This document shows positions 34,530 through 46,559 of a stretch of DNA of 64,000 bases, piece after piece; within the stretch, counting starts at the first letter, position 1; each line of letters starts with the position of its first letter. The position numbers and the translations under genes are program-made. The stretch comes from Neoechinorhynchus agilis (Eukaryota > Acanthocephala), in contig CM121343.1 of the NCBI GenBank assembly GCA_051530055.1, positions 6,634,001 through 6,698,000 on the forward strand, written 5' to 3'. A model generated the notes under the pieces. That model was not told where the DNA came from and ran no database searches. It saw only the letters and a program-made list of their open reading frames with translations.

Positions 34530-34730
34530 ACTTCTGATAGCGAATATATATTTAACATTGCTGATAAAATATGGTGAAGAAAATAAAAACTGAGAAATTC
34601 GATTTTATTGTGAATTTTCGGCATTAGCGAGATAGTCTGAAGAAGGCCTACGCTAAGGCCGAAAATTCACAATAAAATCGAATTTCTCAGTTCTTATTTT
34701 CTTCACCATATTTTATCAACTTCTGATAGC
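34530..34730. mobile_element. Foldback element with 61-bp arms, 12-bp direct repeats and a hammerhead-like core
   Basis: ACTTCTGATAGC occurs at 34530-34541 and 34719-34730. Arms 34562-34622 and 34658-34718 are complementary at about 60 of 61 positions (left begins TGATAAAATATGGTGAAG). The right arm abuts the right direct repeat; the left arm is separated from the left repeat by 20 bases. The loop and the start of the right arm read CTGAAGA, A, GGCC, TACGCTAA, GGCC, GAAA (34637-34664), matching a hammerhead core (CUGANGA, stem II, GAAA) by position. Confidence 0.8.
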
Positions 34731-35193
34731 TTTACTTGCTATTGGGTACCTTTCACTCTACAATTTCTTTATAAACTCAATTGTTAATTAAAGATTGACC
34801 AAAGCAATTGTAACATTCAAAAGACCTTCACTTTAGATACTCAATCTTCGTTGCTTCTTCAAATACATTTAGAACTTTGAATTGCCCCAAAATATACTAG
34901 ATCCAACGATTTGTGGGATTTTTATTAGGACAAAAGACATTTCCTCACTTTAGCGTAAATTGCATAATTCGTTTGATCTCTCGGGAATCGCTTATTATGC
35001 TAGCATAATTCTAGCCAAACAGCGATAGCATAACAAGCGAAGATTTCGTTCCATTCCTTCATGTATAAATACTGGTTATTTGTATAGATTGAAAAGCCAA
35101 AAAAAATCATTGCAAAATAATCGTGCCTCTTTAAACATTCGACATTTTTAATGGAATATCAAACTTATACAAAATATCTCCTCCACAGTACAA
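34731..35193. other. Intergenic, no gene seen
   Basis: AT-rich sequence downstream of the NK1 homeobox gene (which is on the minus strand). A short near-palindrome (TTATGCTAGCATAA) sits at about 34993-35006. Confidence 0.45.
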
Positions 35194-35229
35194 CGGGCAA
35201 TGCTGCCAGCGTGATGGCAGCATTGCCCG
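35194..35229. other. Perfect 15-bp hairpin downstream of the homeobox gene
   Basis: CGGGCAATGCTGCCA, six-base loop, and the exact complement TGGCAGCATTGCCCG. It is very GC-rich in an AT-rich region, about 170 bases past the homeobox stop codon. It is too short for a typical microRNA precursor. Confidence 0.8.
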
Positions 35230-35399
35230 GGGAAAAAAAGTTCGATTTTTATATTTTGTTAAAATACAATCAACGCCGTCACCATTAATTTAATATTATT
35301 TTTTTTAAAGAGACGTCGTGTACTTTTATTATTTCGTGCAATTGATTAAAGTGTAAACCATTTTGGTCACTGTGATAGCTTTATTTACAAGCTCATAAA

Positions 35400-36051
<652 letters not shown>

Positions 36052-37410
36052 TGATCCTCTTTTGTAAATCTAAAGCAAGAAAGGAAACATTATATGGACC
36101 TTCTGCCGAGGAACGTTAGGTTGTCGGATGCTGATTCGTTGCACCCATGACATTAATAGCCTAATTAATGGCAGAAGCAGATTATGCAAAATGCGATAAG
36201 AATGGCTTACACAAGGAGACAGTAGAATCCTCGGAGAAAATAATGGGCGGCGTCTGATCTTTCACATCGCTGCTACCTTATCGGTTAACTGTCAAATGTG
36301 CTCGAGAAACAATGGTAAATGGGTGGAACTAGCAGCATTTCAGCCCCGCAAAGCGACAAAGATAGTTAGAAATGCTGAAAGCAACAGACAGAGATGAATT
36401 TTATTGGGGAAAATGCGAAGTCTTAAGAACCGCTCTCATCACTTGCTTTAAAACTATAATTTTGAGGATTTAAGACGAATATACGTAGAAATTAGTGTTT
36501 AGAATACTATGAAACACAAGCAATTGATTACAAGATTGATAATTGAAAAGGTTATCTATTAGATTTAGTAGAAGGCAAGGTTCTCCGTCTACTAGTTTAC
36601 GTGCGTTTTCCTCGCAGTATTTTTGGGAGGGGGGGGCACTGATGCGTTTCCATCATTGTTTGTTGACGCAATTTTAGGTTTTTTGAACAAACCATGGTAA
36701 AAACACATCCATTTTTGCCTATATCATCTTCTATCATTAAATTATCCTTACTTCACACTTGTGATAATTGATTTGAGATATCTTCTAAGAATTCATCCAC
36801 GCCACGTGTTTCCACAACTTCGACTTTGATAACGGCCTATCACGCCCACAGTCACCCAACTCCACCTACTACAAGTTTATCTAATTATTCCCAGAACAAT
36901 AATTGCAACCGACGTTTGGAGAAAACCTCAAGTTATCGTTTGAAAATAATGGGACTCCAGTGAATACTCTTGCGAGGTTAGACGAATCTCAACAGGGTTG
37001 CTAAAGATTATTACTCTTCTTTGTTGTCTGCTATGGACGAATATAAAATTGGGAAAAAGACATTAAGTTGAAATACTCTGATATTTTCATATTATTTTAA
37101 GTGTGTTCTTTGGTGGTGAGAAAAATAGATATCGATTTTTATATCACACAGAATTGTCGTCGGCCTGAATTTGATTCGAGTTGTTGTTGTTGATCATTTA
37201 TTTTAATATTTTGCAACTGTTTACGACGTTTCATTGTTACATCCCAGAAACTAACTTGCGAAACAACCTGATGAAGTCCGACAGACGAAGTATTGAGAAT
37301 TAATAAATCAATATCTATTCTTATCATCACCACGATTATTATAAACTCAAAATTATGTTATGGACTGTTTATTTCTAATGACTTAGGCATTCTTCAAAAA
37401 GATTGATGAT
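36052..37410. other. Intergenic upstream of the homeobox gene
   Basis: About 1.35 kb that may contain enhancers. There is a GGGAGGGGGGGG run at about 36630. No gene was recognised; the 37139-37333 minus frame is chance. Confidence 0.45.
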
Positions 37411-38222
37411 CAAACTAAAATTGAAAGTACGTTTCTTATTAGATTAAACATTAAACTGAACATAATGATTCGATTTTGGTCGCTTAATTTACGTTTTATG
37501 ATTATTGATTGAACATTGAATTGTTCATGTTTTTATATGGCGGAAAATTAAAAGAATTTATAGATCGTCATATAAAAACATTTGCGATTATTGTACAAAA
37601 AGTCATCTTTACAACATAAATACGACAAATAATAAATTAAACTAAAATTGAAAGTACGTTTCTTATTAGATTAAATATTAAACTGAACATAATGATTCGA
37701 TTTTGGTCGCTTAATTTACGTTTTATGATTATTGATTGAACATTGAATTGTTCATGTTTTTATATGGCGGAAAATTAAAAGAATTTATAGATCGTCATAT
37801 AAAAACATTTGCGATTATTGTACAAAAAGTCATCTTTACAACATAAATACGACAAATAATAAATTAAACTAAAATTGAAAGTACGTTTCTTATTAGATTA
37901 AATATTAAACTGAACATAATGATTCGATTTTGGTCGCTTAATTTACGTTTTATGATTATTGATTGAACATTGAATTGTTCATGTTTTTATATGGCGGAAA
38001 ATTAAAAGAATTTATAGATCGTCATATAAAAACATTTGCGATTATTGTACAAAAAGTCATCCTTACAACATAAATACGACAAATAATAAATTAAACTAAA
38101 ATTGAAAGTACGTTTCTTATTAGATTAAATATTAAACTGAACATAATGATTCGATTTTGGTCGCTTAATTTACGTTTTATGATTATTGTACAAAAAGTTA
38201 TGTGTGCGAGATAAATACGACA
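37411..38222. repeat. 227-bp tandem repeat, about 3.6 copies, each with a palindromic MITE-like core
   Basis: GAAAGTACGTTTC recurs at 37423, 37650, 37877 and 38104. Each complete unit contains TGTTTTTATATGGCGGAAAA facing TATAGATCGTCATATAAAAA, an inverted pair forming a small palindrome. The last copy is truncated. Copies are nearly identical, so amplification was recent. Confidence 0.93.
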
Positions 38223-38905
38223 AAAAATAGACCAATTAGATCACGTACCGTAAGTTACATTTGATAATTTTGAATTTATAAAACCTTCCAACAAAATTAT
38301 TTCGTTTGTCTTAGATACGAAAATCTTATCATTACTTGGGCGATATGCTATTGCCGTGTCCTTTCATTTGTTAGAAAAATGAAAGCAGATTTTTACAAGC
38401 TCAAGTTAATAGTAGTTGAGAAAGGGAAGATCTTCTTAAGGTGCATATGCTGGTTATCTTTAAAATAGAAATGTTTAAAAAAGTCTTTGAACATTTCACT
38501 GCATTTAATAAGATGAAAAACAAGCTTAAATTTAGTAATCAGTTGTGTGAGATTTTCTTGTAACTATAGCTGATAAAATAAATGTCATTTAAAGTTCTGA
38601 GATGTGCTTCTATCAGCCAGTATATCGATAATCAGTCTCGATGGGACAGAACCGATTTAAGCGCTATGAATTTTGTGTCAGTCGTATGAATGAGTATTAA
38701 CAATTTCTCATTCATATATTTAAAAGCATCTTTATCAAAAATGCCTCGTTACATTACTTCTTTATATTGCGATACAGCCAATCAAATCGGAATGCGAGCA
38801 ATTTTGACACTTCAGAAAGTAGACCGCACTCTCTACTACATGCGCTTTCCATGGCTTCCAAATAATCGCTACATTTTCAGGTCTAATTAATTGCATTTCC
38901 TCTGT
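38223..38905. other. Intergenic, no gene seen
   Basis: The plus frame at 38690-38890 and the overlapping minus frame at 38762-39169 have no recognisable content; the latter runs through retroelement sequence. Confidence 0.45.
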
Positions 38906-39080
38906 TTTTAAAATCGAGACACCCAGATCGTTTGGTACCGCGGCGCAGGACCTGATCAACAATTGTCTAAGAGATTGAGACGATCCAAAGGCAGGAAGGC
39001 AACTAAGTGAACCCCGAGGTGGGGGCGGTGGTGTAAATGATTTCTGCGATGAGATTTTGAAGGTAATTAATGACTTTGAT
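38906..39080 (+). mobile_element. 5'-truncated 3' end of the LINE family at 9.7 kb
   Basis: Matches 11515-11730: GCGCAGGACCTG, CAATTGTCTAAGAGATTGAG, then GGTGGTGTAAATGATTTCTG and TTTTGAAGGTAAT, with internal deletions. Short 5'-truncated copies are usual for target-primed LINE insertion. Confidence 0.85.
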
Positions 39081-39325
39081 ATTTCAAAATGGATAGAATT
39101 TAAAACATTTTTGCTACATGATATTTTCATAAATAAAACTCGATGGAAAAAAATGCGAGCATGAAACATACTAATTAAATTCTAAACCATGAAGTCAAAA
39201 TCGAAGTTTAAAAGCATCAAGTTTCTCCAAGATTCCATTCTGAACTGCATATCACATTTGAACTAATTCAACGAAATTTAATAATGTATCACGCGTAAGT
39301 ACACGGAAATTCTACTAAGATCCAT

Positions 39326-41394
39326 CTATCTGTATTCAGTGGATTTATTATCACTTTCATCTAGTTTTCCTCCAGTTATCGTTTCTGATACTTCTTCAAG
39401 AGTTTCCGTTGTAAGCTCTATGTGTTCGCTGCTCATATATTGCAACACCTGATGAAAAATGATATATTTTTTAGACAAATAACGATTATACCTTAAATAA
39501 CTCTCCGACGTCGATTTTATTGTCGCCTTTAACGAGGTTGGCAATCACTGCCCCGCGTAATTCAGATGGTTCCGTGACATTATCAGGCTTTAAGCGTTCA
39601 ATTATATCAAGTACGTCGTCCAATTCGACTAAACTTTGCCTATTGAAAAGACAACAGTGAAATCATTTCTTTGTAGAGAATAAACACACCTTCTTCTACT
39701 AATCGTTGATTCGTTATTCGGTTCCACATTAGTGTCTGCCTTTTCCCATGGCTCAAGCTCGGATGCCTATTTGTCAAAACAAATAACAATTGCAAAAATC
39801 AAAGTACAAAAACTACCAATATTCCTTTTTGAATGTTTGATCTCTTATTCTGAAGCTCAGAATGAATTCGATTCACATTGGCAAGCATTCGGTCAAGCTT
39901 TCGAGCTAGTACGTCTTTCAAATGACCGGGTTTCTCATTGATAACTGCCGCATCCTTTTTCTCCTGCGAATCTTCAATATATTCATCAATCTCAATCGTT
40001 GATAGGTTGATATTCTTCTTTTTAGCCAATGCAAGAATCTCGCGAGCTAGTTGATTAGTAACACTCTCATCTTCACCCACATCGGGAATCTGCCTGGGTT
40101 GTTTTCCCTCCAAGTCAACTTCAGCTCGTTCACTTGCGATTGCCTTATCTTCTTTTCTAACAGCCATCAATTTCTCTTTGTTAGGTACTCGTTCACCGGC
40201 AAGTTCGGCTAATTTCCAAGCAGTTGCTTGCTCAACATCCAGTGGTAAACTAGTAATGACCCCTTTCAGGAAATCAGTCTCCACTTCTTGATCGGCTGGT
40301 TTCTCCACTTCAGCCTCTATCGGTTGTTTTTCAATATCGAAAACTGGAAGCGATCTAGGAGCATAAAAGAATGCCCGGGATAATAATAGAAGCGATATTG
40401 GAACTTTTCTATTCAAACTGAAATCCGTCCATTGTTTTAACTGGAAACGAAGTCGGTCATCAGTAAGGCCGAAATATGCCATTCCACGATCATGGCAAGC
40501 CCTTTGAAGCTCGTTAGTAGTCAAAGTATCGATTCCATCTCGAAGAATCAAACGATCATCTCGTTCAAGACGGTTTATCCGTGAATGAATAAGTCCACGC
40601 AACATCATATTCGGACCCAGAGTTGGTAGATCGAGAAGTTCACAAAGACAAATTAGGTTTATCCGATTAAGACTATTTAAAGTAAGATCGTTCTCGAAAA
40701 GACCTGCAAATTTTAAGACTTCTTCATTGGAAGGTTGTTCTTTATCCGGCGAACGGATTCTTTCCATAAAACTGGTGAATTCCATATACGTGTCTTTTCC
40801 TAAGTTAGAAGCATGATCCAGTAGCACATCCCTCAGAATATTCGCCACTTGATAATCCTTCTTCATCCGCGCTTCCTTTCGACTATCCGATAAGTTTTGT
40901 GCAAAAGTGCTCGGTAGAGCATTTGGAAAGAATTTTAAATATACCGGAAGCAAAAGTTCCATGAATGGGATGATTATGAACACCATAAATGGTACCAATC
41001 TAATTACATCGTTGATTGTCGTGATCATATGCCGTTGTTCACGTCGACTAAGCCGATGTCCTCGGCCTAGTTTCCATAATAACTTACTGGCAATCTTTAG
41101 TTCAAGGAAAAAAAGACGAAAGCCGTGATAGTAATGCACTAATTCAGTTTTAAAACGAAACCAAAAACTCGGCTTGACTATCTGTGTTGCACTCTTTTGG
41201 TCGGTTGGTTTTAGCTGCTCCGACGGAGGAACCGTCGTTGCCAATGTTCGGCAAGGCGTAATAAAATACGAGTTCAAATAAGGTCGGAAATTCGATTGAA
41301 GGAGCACGCGTTGAGTTGAAGAACGATGAACTGAACAAATGAATCTCGGACTAGAATTGAATACAAACAACCGGAACAAGCTTCGATGGGACAT
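39326..41394 (-). CDS. LETM1: LETM1, mitochondrial inner-membrane cation/proton exchanger, four exons
   Basis: Inner-membrane protein for K+/H+ and Ca2+ homeostasis. Exon 1 41394-39817, exon 2 39766-39690, exon 3 39639-39492, exon 4 39448-39326, giving 641 aa. Introns are 50, 50 and 43 bp with GT/AG ends and consistent phases (0, 2, 0). The start MSHRSLFRLFVFNSS begins an Arg/Ser-rich transit peptide. Then come HYYHGFRLFFLELKIASKLL, a transmembrane segment (FMVFIIIPFMELLLPVYLKF) and the matrix LETM domain with RPSNEE-like PSNEEVLKFAGLFENDLTL, RGMAYFGLTDDRLRFQLKQW and PISLLLLSRAFF. Exons 3-4 encode a C-terminal EF-hand-like segment (NLVKGDNKIDVGELFK). An in-frame upstream CTG/TTG extension was not used. 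The tandem array at 41384-42345 is built from this gene's 5' end. Confidence 0.93.
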
Positions 41395-42345
41395 CGTTGC
41401 TTTAAACAGTGAGATCGAGTTCTCCACACGATCCTTTAAGAAATCTGGAAGAGCAAGTTAGACTCAATGAAGGATATGAGCCGGAAAATCTAAGAACTGT
41501 GCCAAAATGGAGCTTCCTGATTTGGGAAATAAATAATATCAAAAGCTTCGATGGGCAATCGTTGCTTTGAACAGTGAGATCGAGTTCTCCACACGATCTT
41601 CTAAGAAATCTGGAAGGCGGGCAGAACTCAATGAAGGATATGAGCCGGAAAATCTAAGAACTGTGAAAAAATGGAGCTTCCTGATTTGGGAAATAATGAA
41701 TATCAAAAGCTTCGATGGGCAATCGTTGCTTTCAACAGTGAGATCGAGTTCTGCAAACGATCTTCTAAGAAATCTGGAAGGCGGGCAGAACTCAATGAAG
41801 GATATGAGCCGGCAAATCTAAGAACTGTGCCAAAATGGAGCTTCCTGATTTGGGAAATAAATAATATCAAAAGCTTCGATGGGCAACCGTTGCTTTGAAC
41901 AGTGAGATCGAGTTCTCCACACGATCTTCTAAGAAATCTGGAAGGCGGGCAGAACTCAATGAAGGATATGAGCCGGAAAATCTAAGAACTGTGCCAAAAT
42001 GGAGCTTCCTGATTTGGGAAATAAATAATATCAAAAGCTTCGATGGGCAACCGTTGCTTTGAACAGTGAGATCGAGTTCTCCACACGATCTTCTAAGAAA
42101 TCTGGAAGGCGGGCAGAACTCAATGAAGGATATGAGCCGGAAAATCTAAGAACTGTGCCAAAATGGAGCTTCCTGATTTGGGAAATAAATAATATCAAAA
42201 GCTTCGATGGGCAACCGTTGCTTTGAACAGTGAGATCGAGTTCTCCACACGATCTTCTAAGAAATCTGGAAGGCGGGCAGAACTCAATGAAGGATATGAG
42301 CCGGAAAATCTAAGAACTGTGCCAAAATGGAGCTTCCTGATCTTT
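41384..42345. repeat. 164-bp tandem repeat derived from the LETM1 5' end, about 5.9 copies
   Basis: GATCGAGTTCT recurs at 41413, 41578, 41742, 41906 and on, every 164-165 bp. The unit includes AAGCTTCGATGGG and ATCGTTGCTTTGAACAGTGA; the first copy carries ATGTCCCATCG (minus), the LETM1 start codon, whereas later copies read GCCCATCG with the ATG lost. So the array covers the LETM1 start and its upstream sequence. Confidence 0.92.
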
Positions 42346-42930
42346 GAAGGAATGAATACGCGGGACTAGTACGACAGAGACTCCGCCGGGGTTTCCCGAC
42401 GAGTACCCATGCATACAGTCATCGATGACGTGTCATCGTTGCCGTTTCGTTTAAATTTCCGACCTGCATTTGAGTTCGAGTTACAAATTTCTCCCAAGCC
42501 AGCAATTTTTCGGTTCCGTTGATCGCTTAATTTCCGTGCTGGTTAAGATTGAAACTCATATGATGGAATATTCAGACGTCGAGGGTGAACGAGGAGATTA
42601 AAGAAAGATGTTCCTTTTCCGCGGGATGAATCCAATCTCACGTTCCCGTGATGCCATGGAATAATTTAATGGTTCGGGGTTATCCGACGAAATTTTGAAG
42701 TTCTTGGTTCCCAAGACTGGTTTGGAATGCGATAACGGTGCTCCACCGATAACGCAAAAACCTTTCTTTTTTTGAAATCACTAAATTCGTGGAGATCGCA
42801 CTTGACAAAACGATTGCACAATAGCCAATGGGAAATCATTGTTTCGTCAAGGAAAGATCGTTTTTGGACTGCACAGAGCTTGGGAAATCTCGAAAAGGCA
42901 GATTAGAGGATACGTTTGAAAGAGAACTAG
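42346..42930. other. Intergenic, no gene seen
   Basis: A GC-richer stretch at about 42350-42450 (ACTCCGCCGGGG, CGACGAGTACCC) follows the array. No coding frame or RNA was recognised. Confidence 0.45.
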
Positions 42931-43690
42931 GAAAAAAGAAGCTTCTCGCATCGTTTTTTTGAACTACGATCAAACGCCAACAAATTTTGTTCAATAAATC
43001 GCATTTGAAGCTTAGAAAACATAAATTAATAAATTAAACTAAAAATCAAATATTTGAAGGATTCGTATTTAGTATATTTTCCTTTTTTTTATCGGCCTTG
43101 AATGCACTCTATGAATTCTCATTTTTCTTATCATCTTAAAAAACGTGAGATGACAAGTTAAACAGAATTTAATCATATCGAGAGAAAATCCATCGTTCGG
43201 TTAAAAATTATTTTATTATTAGGAAATATTTCGAAAGAGGAAACCTCGCCTTTTTAAATATGTAAGTTTTAAAGAAAACTAAGAAAAAAGAAGCTTCTCA
43301 CATCGTTTTTTTGAACTGCGATCAAACGCCAACAAATTTTGTTCAATAAATCGCATTTGAAGCTTAGAAACATAAATTAATAAATTAAACTATAAATCCA
43401 ATATTTGAAGGATTCACATTTAGTATATTTTCCTTTTTTTTAATCGTCCAGAATGCATTCTATGAAATCTCATTTTTTGTTATTATATTTAAAAACGTGA
43501 GATAAGAAGTTAAACAAAATTTAATCATATCGAGAGAAAATCCATCGTTCGGTTAAAAATCATTTGGTTATTAGGAAATATTTTGCGAACTTGCATATTT
43601 GAAAATTCGAAGTTTCCTCTTTCGAAACATTTCGCGAATAATAGAATGATTTTTAACCGAGCGATTATATTCACCACAAGTCAAAATAAA
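42931..43690. repeat. 353-bp tandem duplication plus a foldback arm pair
   Basis: AAAAAAGAAGCTTCTC begins near-identical segments at about 42932 and 43285. Within the region, TTCGGTTAAAAATTATTTT ... TTTCGAAAGAGGAAAC (about 43195-43248) is inverted at about 43609-43662, with arms of about 52 bp. Near the right end, TTCACCACAAG (about 43675-43685) equals the terminal repeat of the element at 60550-60677. Confidence 0.75.
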
Positions 43691-44399
43691 CAGAATTTGT
43701 ATGATCGATGATATTAATAAAAAGCATTTCAACAATACCTAAAATTTTCGTGAAATCAAACAAGTTTCACCTTGATCTTTAATTATGTAAAGTTTACTAT
43801 ACATTCCAGCAATTTATATGCTGGTGATTGAAAGATGGATCGATACGTGAGTTTGTGAAACTGTCATGAACTGGATTTGAAGATTAAAGTTAAACATCAT
43901 TATATTTTCGTCTATTGATTTCTAGTAATGGAACTTATAATCTGCTAAAATAGCATCAATCGTGATTTTTTTTTGAAATTTAATTGGCATTATGGCAAGA
44001 TTTAGCTACCAAACGCTTAATTCTTAGAACGTTCAGATTTATTGCCAATATGAGCTTTGCGGTCCAAAATTTGTCTTCATTAATTGCTGATTTTACGTTT
44101 CGATCACCATAAATGATACAGATTTTGCAATACTTCACTGATCAAAAAGGTACTCTCGCCTCATCCGTAATCTAAAAAGGGATTATGTGTCCTATGGCTT
44201 GGCCCGGGAGTTCAGGGACCGTGTATCCGTTCAAATTCCCTTTCATTGAGTTTTTTAACACGCCGCTAGTTTTAAGCTAAAGTTTTGTTTCATTGTGTTG
44301 GACACTGCAATGTGTAAGGTTTCCAAAACAAGACGTCTTTTTTAGGCGTTGATCTCTTTTTATAATTCGGTGTTGAAAAGTCTTTTGCTCTCTCTCTCT
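43691..44399. other. Intergenic, possible SINE-like sequence
   Basis: No gene. At about 44200-44245 TATGGCTTGGCCCGGG and CCGTTCAAATTCCC resemble tRNA A and B boxes at about the right spacing, but nothing else supports a SINE. Confidence 0.35.
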
Positions 44400-45640
44400 T
44401 GATGCCCAGCATCGTTTGTTCCATATAGAATCCTTCATACTGTTCGGAATGCATTCTTTAAAAAAACATCTCTGTTTTACCCTTTCTCTTGAATGTGTTT
44501 CTGAGGTCGATTCCTTTATTATTGTATAGAGGAATTCCAGTCTTCTTCATCGTGATGGAATGGATAAGTTGATTGATCTCATCGTTGAAGAAATGTACTA
44601 TTTTGAAGCATACAGACGATTTTTTTGTGCCGATGGTCGTTACTGGCTTTGAGGGATATTCCCTCATTTTCAACTCCTCGACTATCCTCTCCGTTTCTTC
44701 ACGTAACTCGAGTAAATGAAATCAGGGAGGCGCTTCGGAAATACGAAGTGGAAGCAAAGATTTCATGCCTCATCGGTTGGTTCGTTCACGAAAAAGTGCA
44801 TTGAGCACTTTGCGTTGAACGTTTAATCAAGACGTCCAAGAACGAAATCTCACCATTATCATTTTCTCTCTATTGACTGTCCACTGTATATGTTGATCTT
44901 GAATGTTCGATGCTACATTTTGTGAGTCGTTGTTGTGGTTTAAATCAGTCAGAATAAATACATCATCCACATAATACCACCACCGATTTGCATTCACTAT
45001 GCAGTTCCAAGAAAGTGGACTCCCAATCCCGCGTGTTTATGCCGACCAAAATCGGAGCAAATGACGAATCCATGGCTAAACTATCTCTTTGATCGTTAAA
45101 AGAACCATCGAATTCATTAGATAACGGAATACCAAGTGACGAGGTCCAAACGTGGTTCGCTGCAATGCTAAGTGAGTAAATCAGCCGACAATTCACTCGT
45201 TTTGGTCAGGAGGACATTGGTGAAAAGGGCTTTCACATCGGCCTTAAACATTCTGTCTTGCTCGATGTTTAGTTTCCTGATCTAAATCGCAAACGTGAAT
45301 CCATCGTCGATGTGCGAGGCGGCAGTTTTTAAATTTAATCTTAAGGTGGAGCGAGCGTTGCGGAAGGACGGAAAACGGCGAAATACCTCGATTTAACCCA
45401 TGAGTTTGTTCCTTTTGGGGTTGAGACCTACGGATCTCTTGGCAGTGAGGCTCTTCAACTCCTGAGGGATCTGAAGCGATGCCTTCAGGTCCGAGGGATC
45501 TGAAGCGATGCCTTCAGGTCTGAGGGATCTGAAGCGATGCCTTCAGGTCTGAGGGATCTGAAGCGATGCCTTCAGGTTATAACCGGTAATGCAAGGCCAG
45601 GATCATTGTCCTGTTGAGAGGCAACACTGCAAGCATTCGG
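44400..45640 (-). mobile_element. Penelope-like element, reverse transcriptase relic
   Basis: Read on the minus strand: IRKLNIEQDRMF, KADVKALFTNVLL (motif A type, about 45200-45260), SLAMDSSFAPILVGI (motif B type, about 45030-45075), WWYYVDDVFILTDLN (motif C with an intact YVDD, about 44940-44990), then DNGEISFLDVLIKR (about 44830-44870). This order and wording (LFTNV, AM.S..API, YVDD, G.I.FLDV.I.R) is that of Penelope-like retroelements. Frameshifts and stops separate the blocks, so it is not functional. A 29-bp tandem repeat sits in its 5' part. Confidence 0.8.
45464..45579. repeat. 29-bp tandem repeat, 4 copies
   Basis: GAGGGATCTGAAGCGATGCC starts at 45464, 45493, 45522 and 45551 with a fixed 29-bp period. 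It lies in the 5' part of the Penelope-like relic. Confidence 0.93.
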
Positions 45641-46120
45641 GCGACAATTGAGGACGAGGACGGCTAGGCATTTTTTGCCGGATACAGTTTTCCTCCAAGA
45701 TTTTGATAAGTTCAATGTGATTTACGCCTTTTATAATACTTATTCAGAGTTCCTTCTTTCGAAAATAATAATTTCATGAAAAGAGATCAAATTCTCACCC
45801 TAGGACATTTTTATGAAAACGAATGAGCGAATGATATTTTATAAGAGCGGTTAGGCTAATTATCGATATTCGCTAATGTTTCCACATTTTATATTGATTT
45901 TACACGTTAATGAACATTATCTTTGAATGTAGTAGTTTATTGCTCTTTTGACAATTAAAAATCCATAAGAAGAAAGATGAAAGGTGATTTGATATTTGCT
46001 CGATTAAATTGAGAAACTACTAACGATTTCGGCGATTAAATACCAATATTTTGAAATGTGTGATTTATGATGCAACTCGAATCCTTTACATAATTAAGCA
46101 TATGAGAATCCGGAGGGACG
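45641..46120. other. Intergenic, no gene seen
   Basis: AT-rich sequence without recognisable genes or repeats. Confidence 0.45.
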
Positions 46121-46287
46121 TACAAAGTTCGAACCTCGTCGGGTAGTCAATTGCTAACAAACTGAGATGATGAACCCGACGAGGTTCGCAGAACGTCTTT
46201 AATCGAAATAATCATTTACCGCGGTTGTAGACTTCTAAAAAATAATTCTCTAATCACATTCCCCGGTACCTCCTCGCGCATATCGAC
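46121..46287. mobile_element. Rearranged copy of the CGACGAGG foldback family
   Basis: Contains GTTCGAACCTCGTCGGGT facing ACCCGACGAGGTTCG, the AATCATTTACC arm and CTCTAATCACATTCCCCGGT, ending CATATCGAC like the 28.7 kb copy. The left arm of that copy is missing here, and no flanking direct repeat was found. Confidence 0.7.
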
Positions 46288-46559
46288 ATCATTACCGTAC
46301 GTTTTTGAGAGTTTAAGTTATTTAATCACTTCTCTGATGTAAGAGATCGGTGTGGCTTCATGCTAAGGAAAAACTAAAAAGCCCAGGAAGGAATGTCCTA
46401 AATCAGAATTATCAAATTTCGTTACTTTTTGATGAAATTGATCGGACATTGATAGGGTTTTTTTGTGTGGAAATCATGGTATATTTTACAACAGAAAAGA
46501 GATTGTCACTGACATCCAGTTGCTGTAATATTTCAAAAACTTAAGAACGGATTTGAAGT

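Noticed and set aside
38762-39169. Minus-strand 135-codon frame
   Set aside because: It runs antisense through the LINE 3' fragment; the proline run comes from the GGTGGGGGCGGTGG stretch of that fragment.
41567-41898. Plus-strand frames in the 164-bp array
   Set aside because: They are antisense to the amplified LETM1 5' region and exist only because of the repeat.
44195-44245. SINE-like A and B boxes
   Set aside because: Both boxes are imperfect and there is no further tRNA or tail structure, so it is not claimed as an element.
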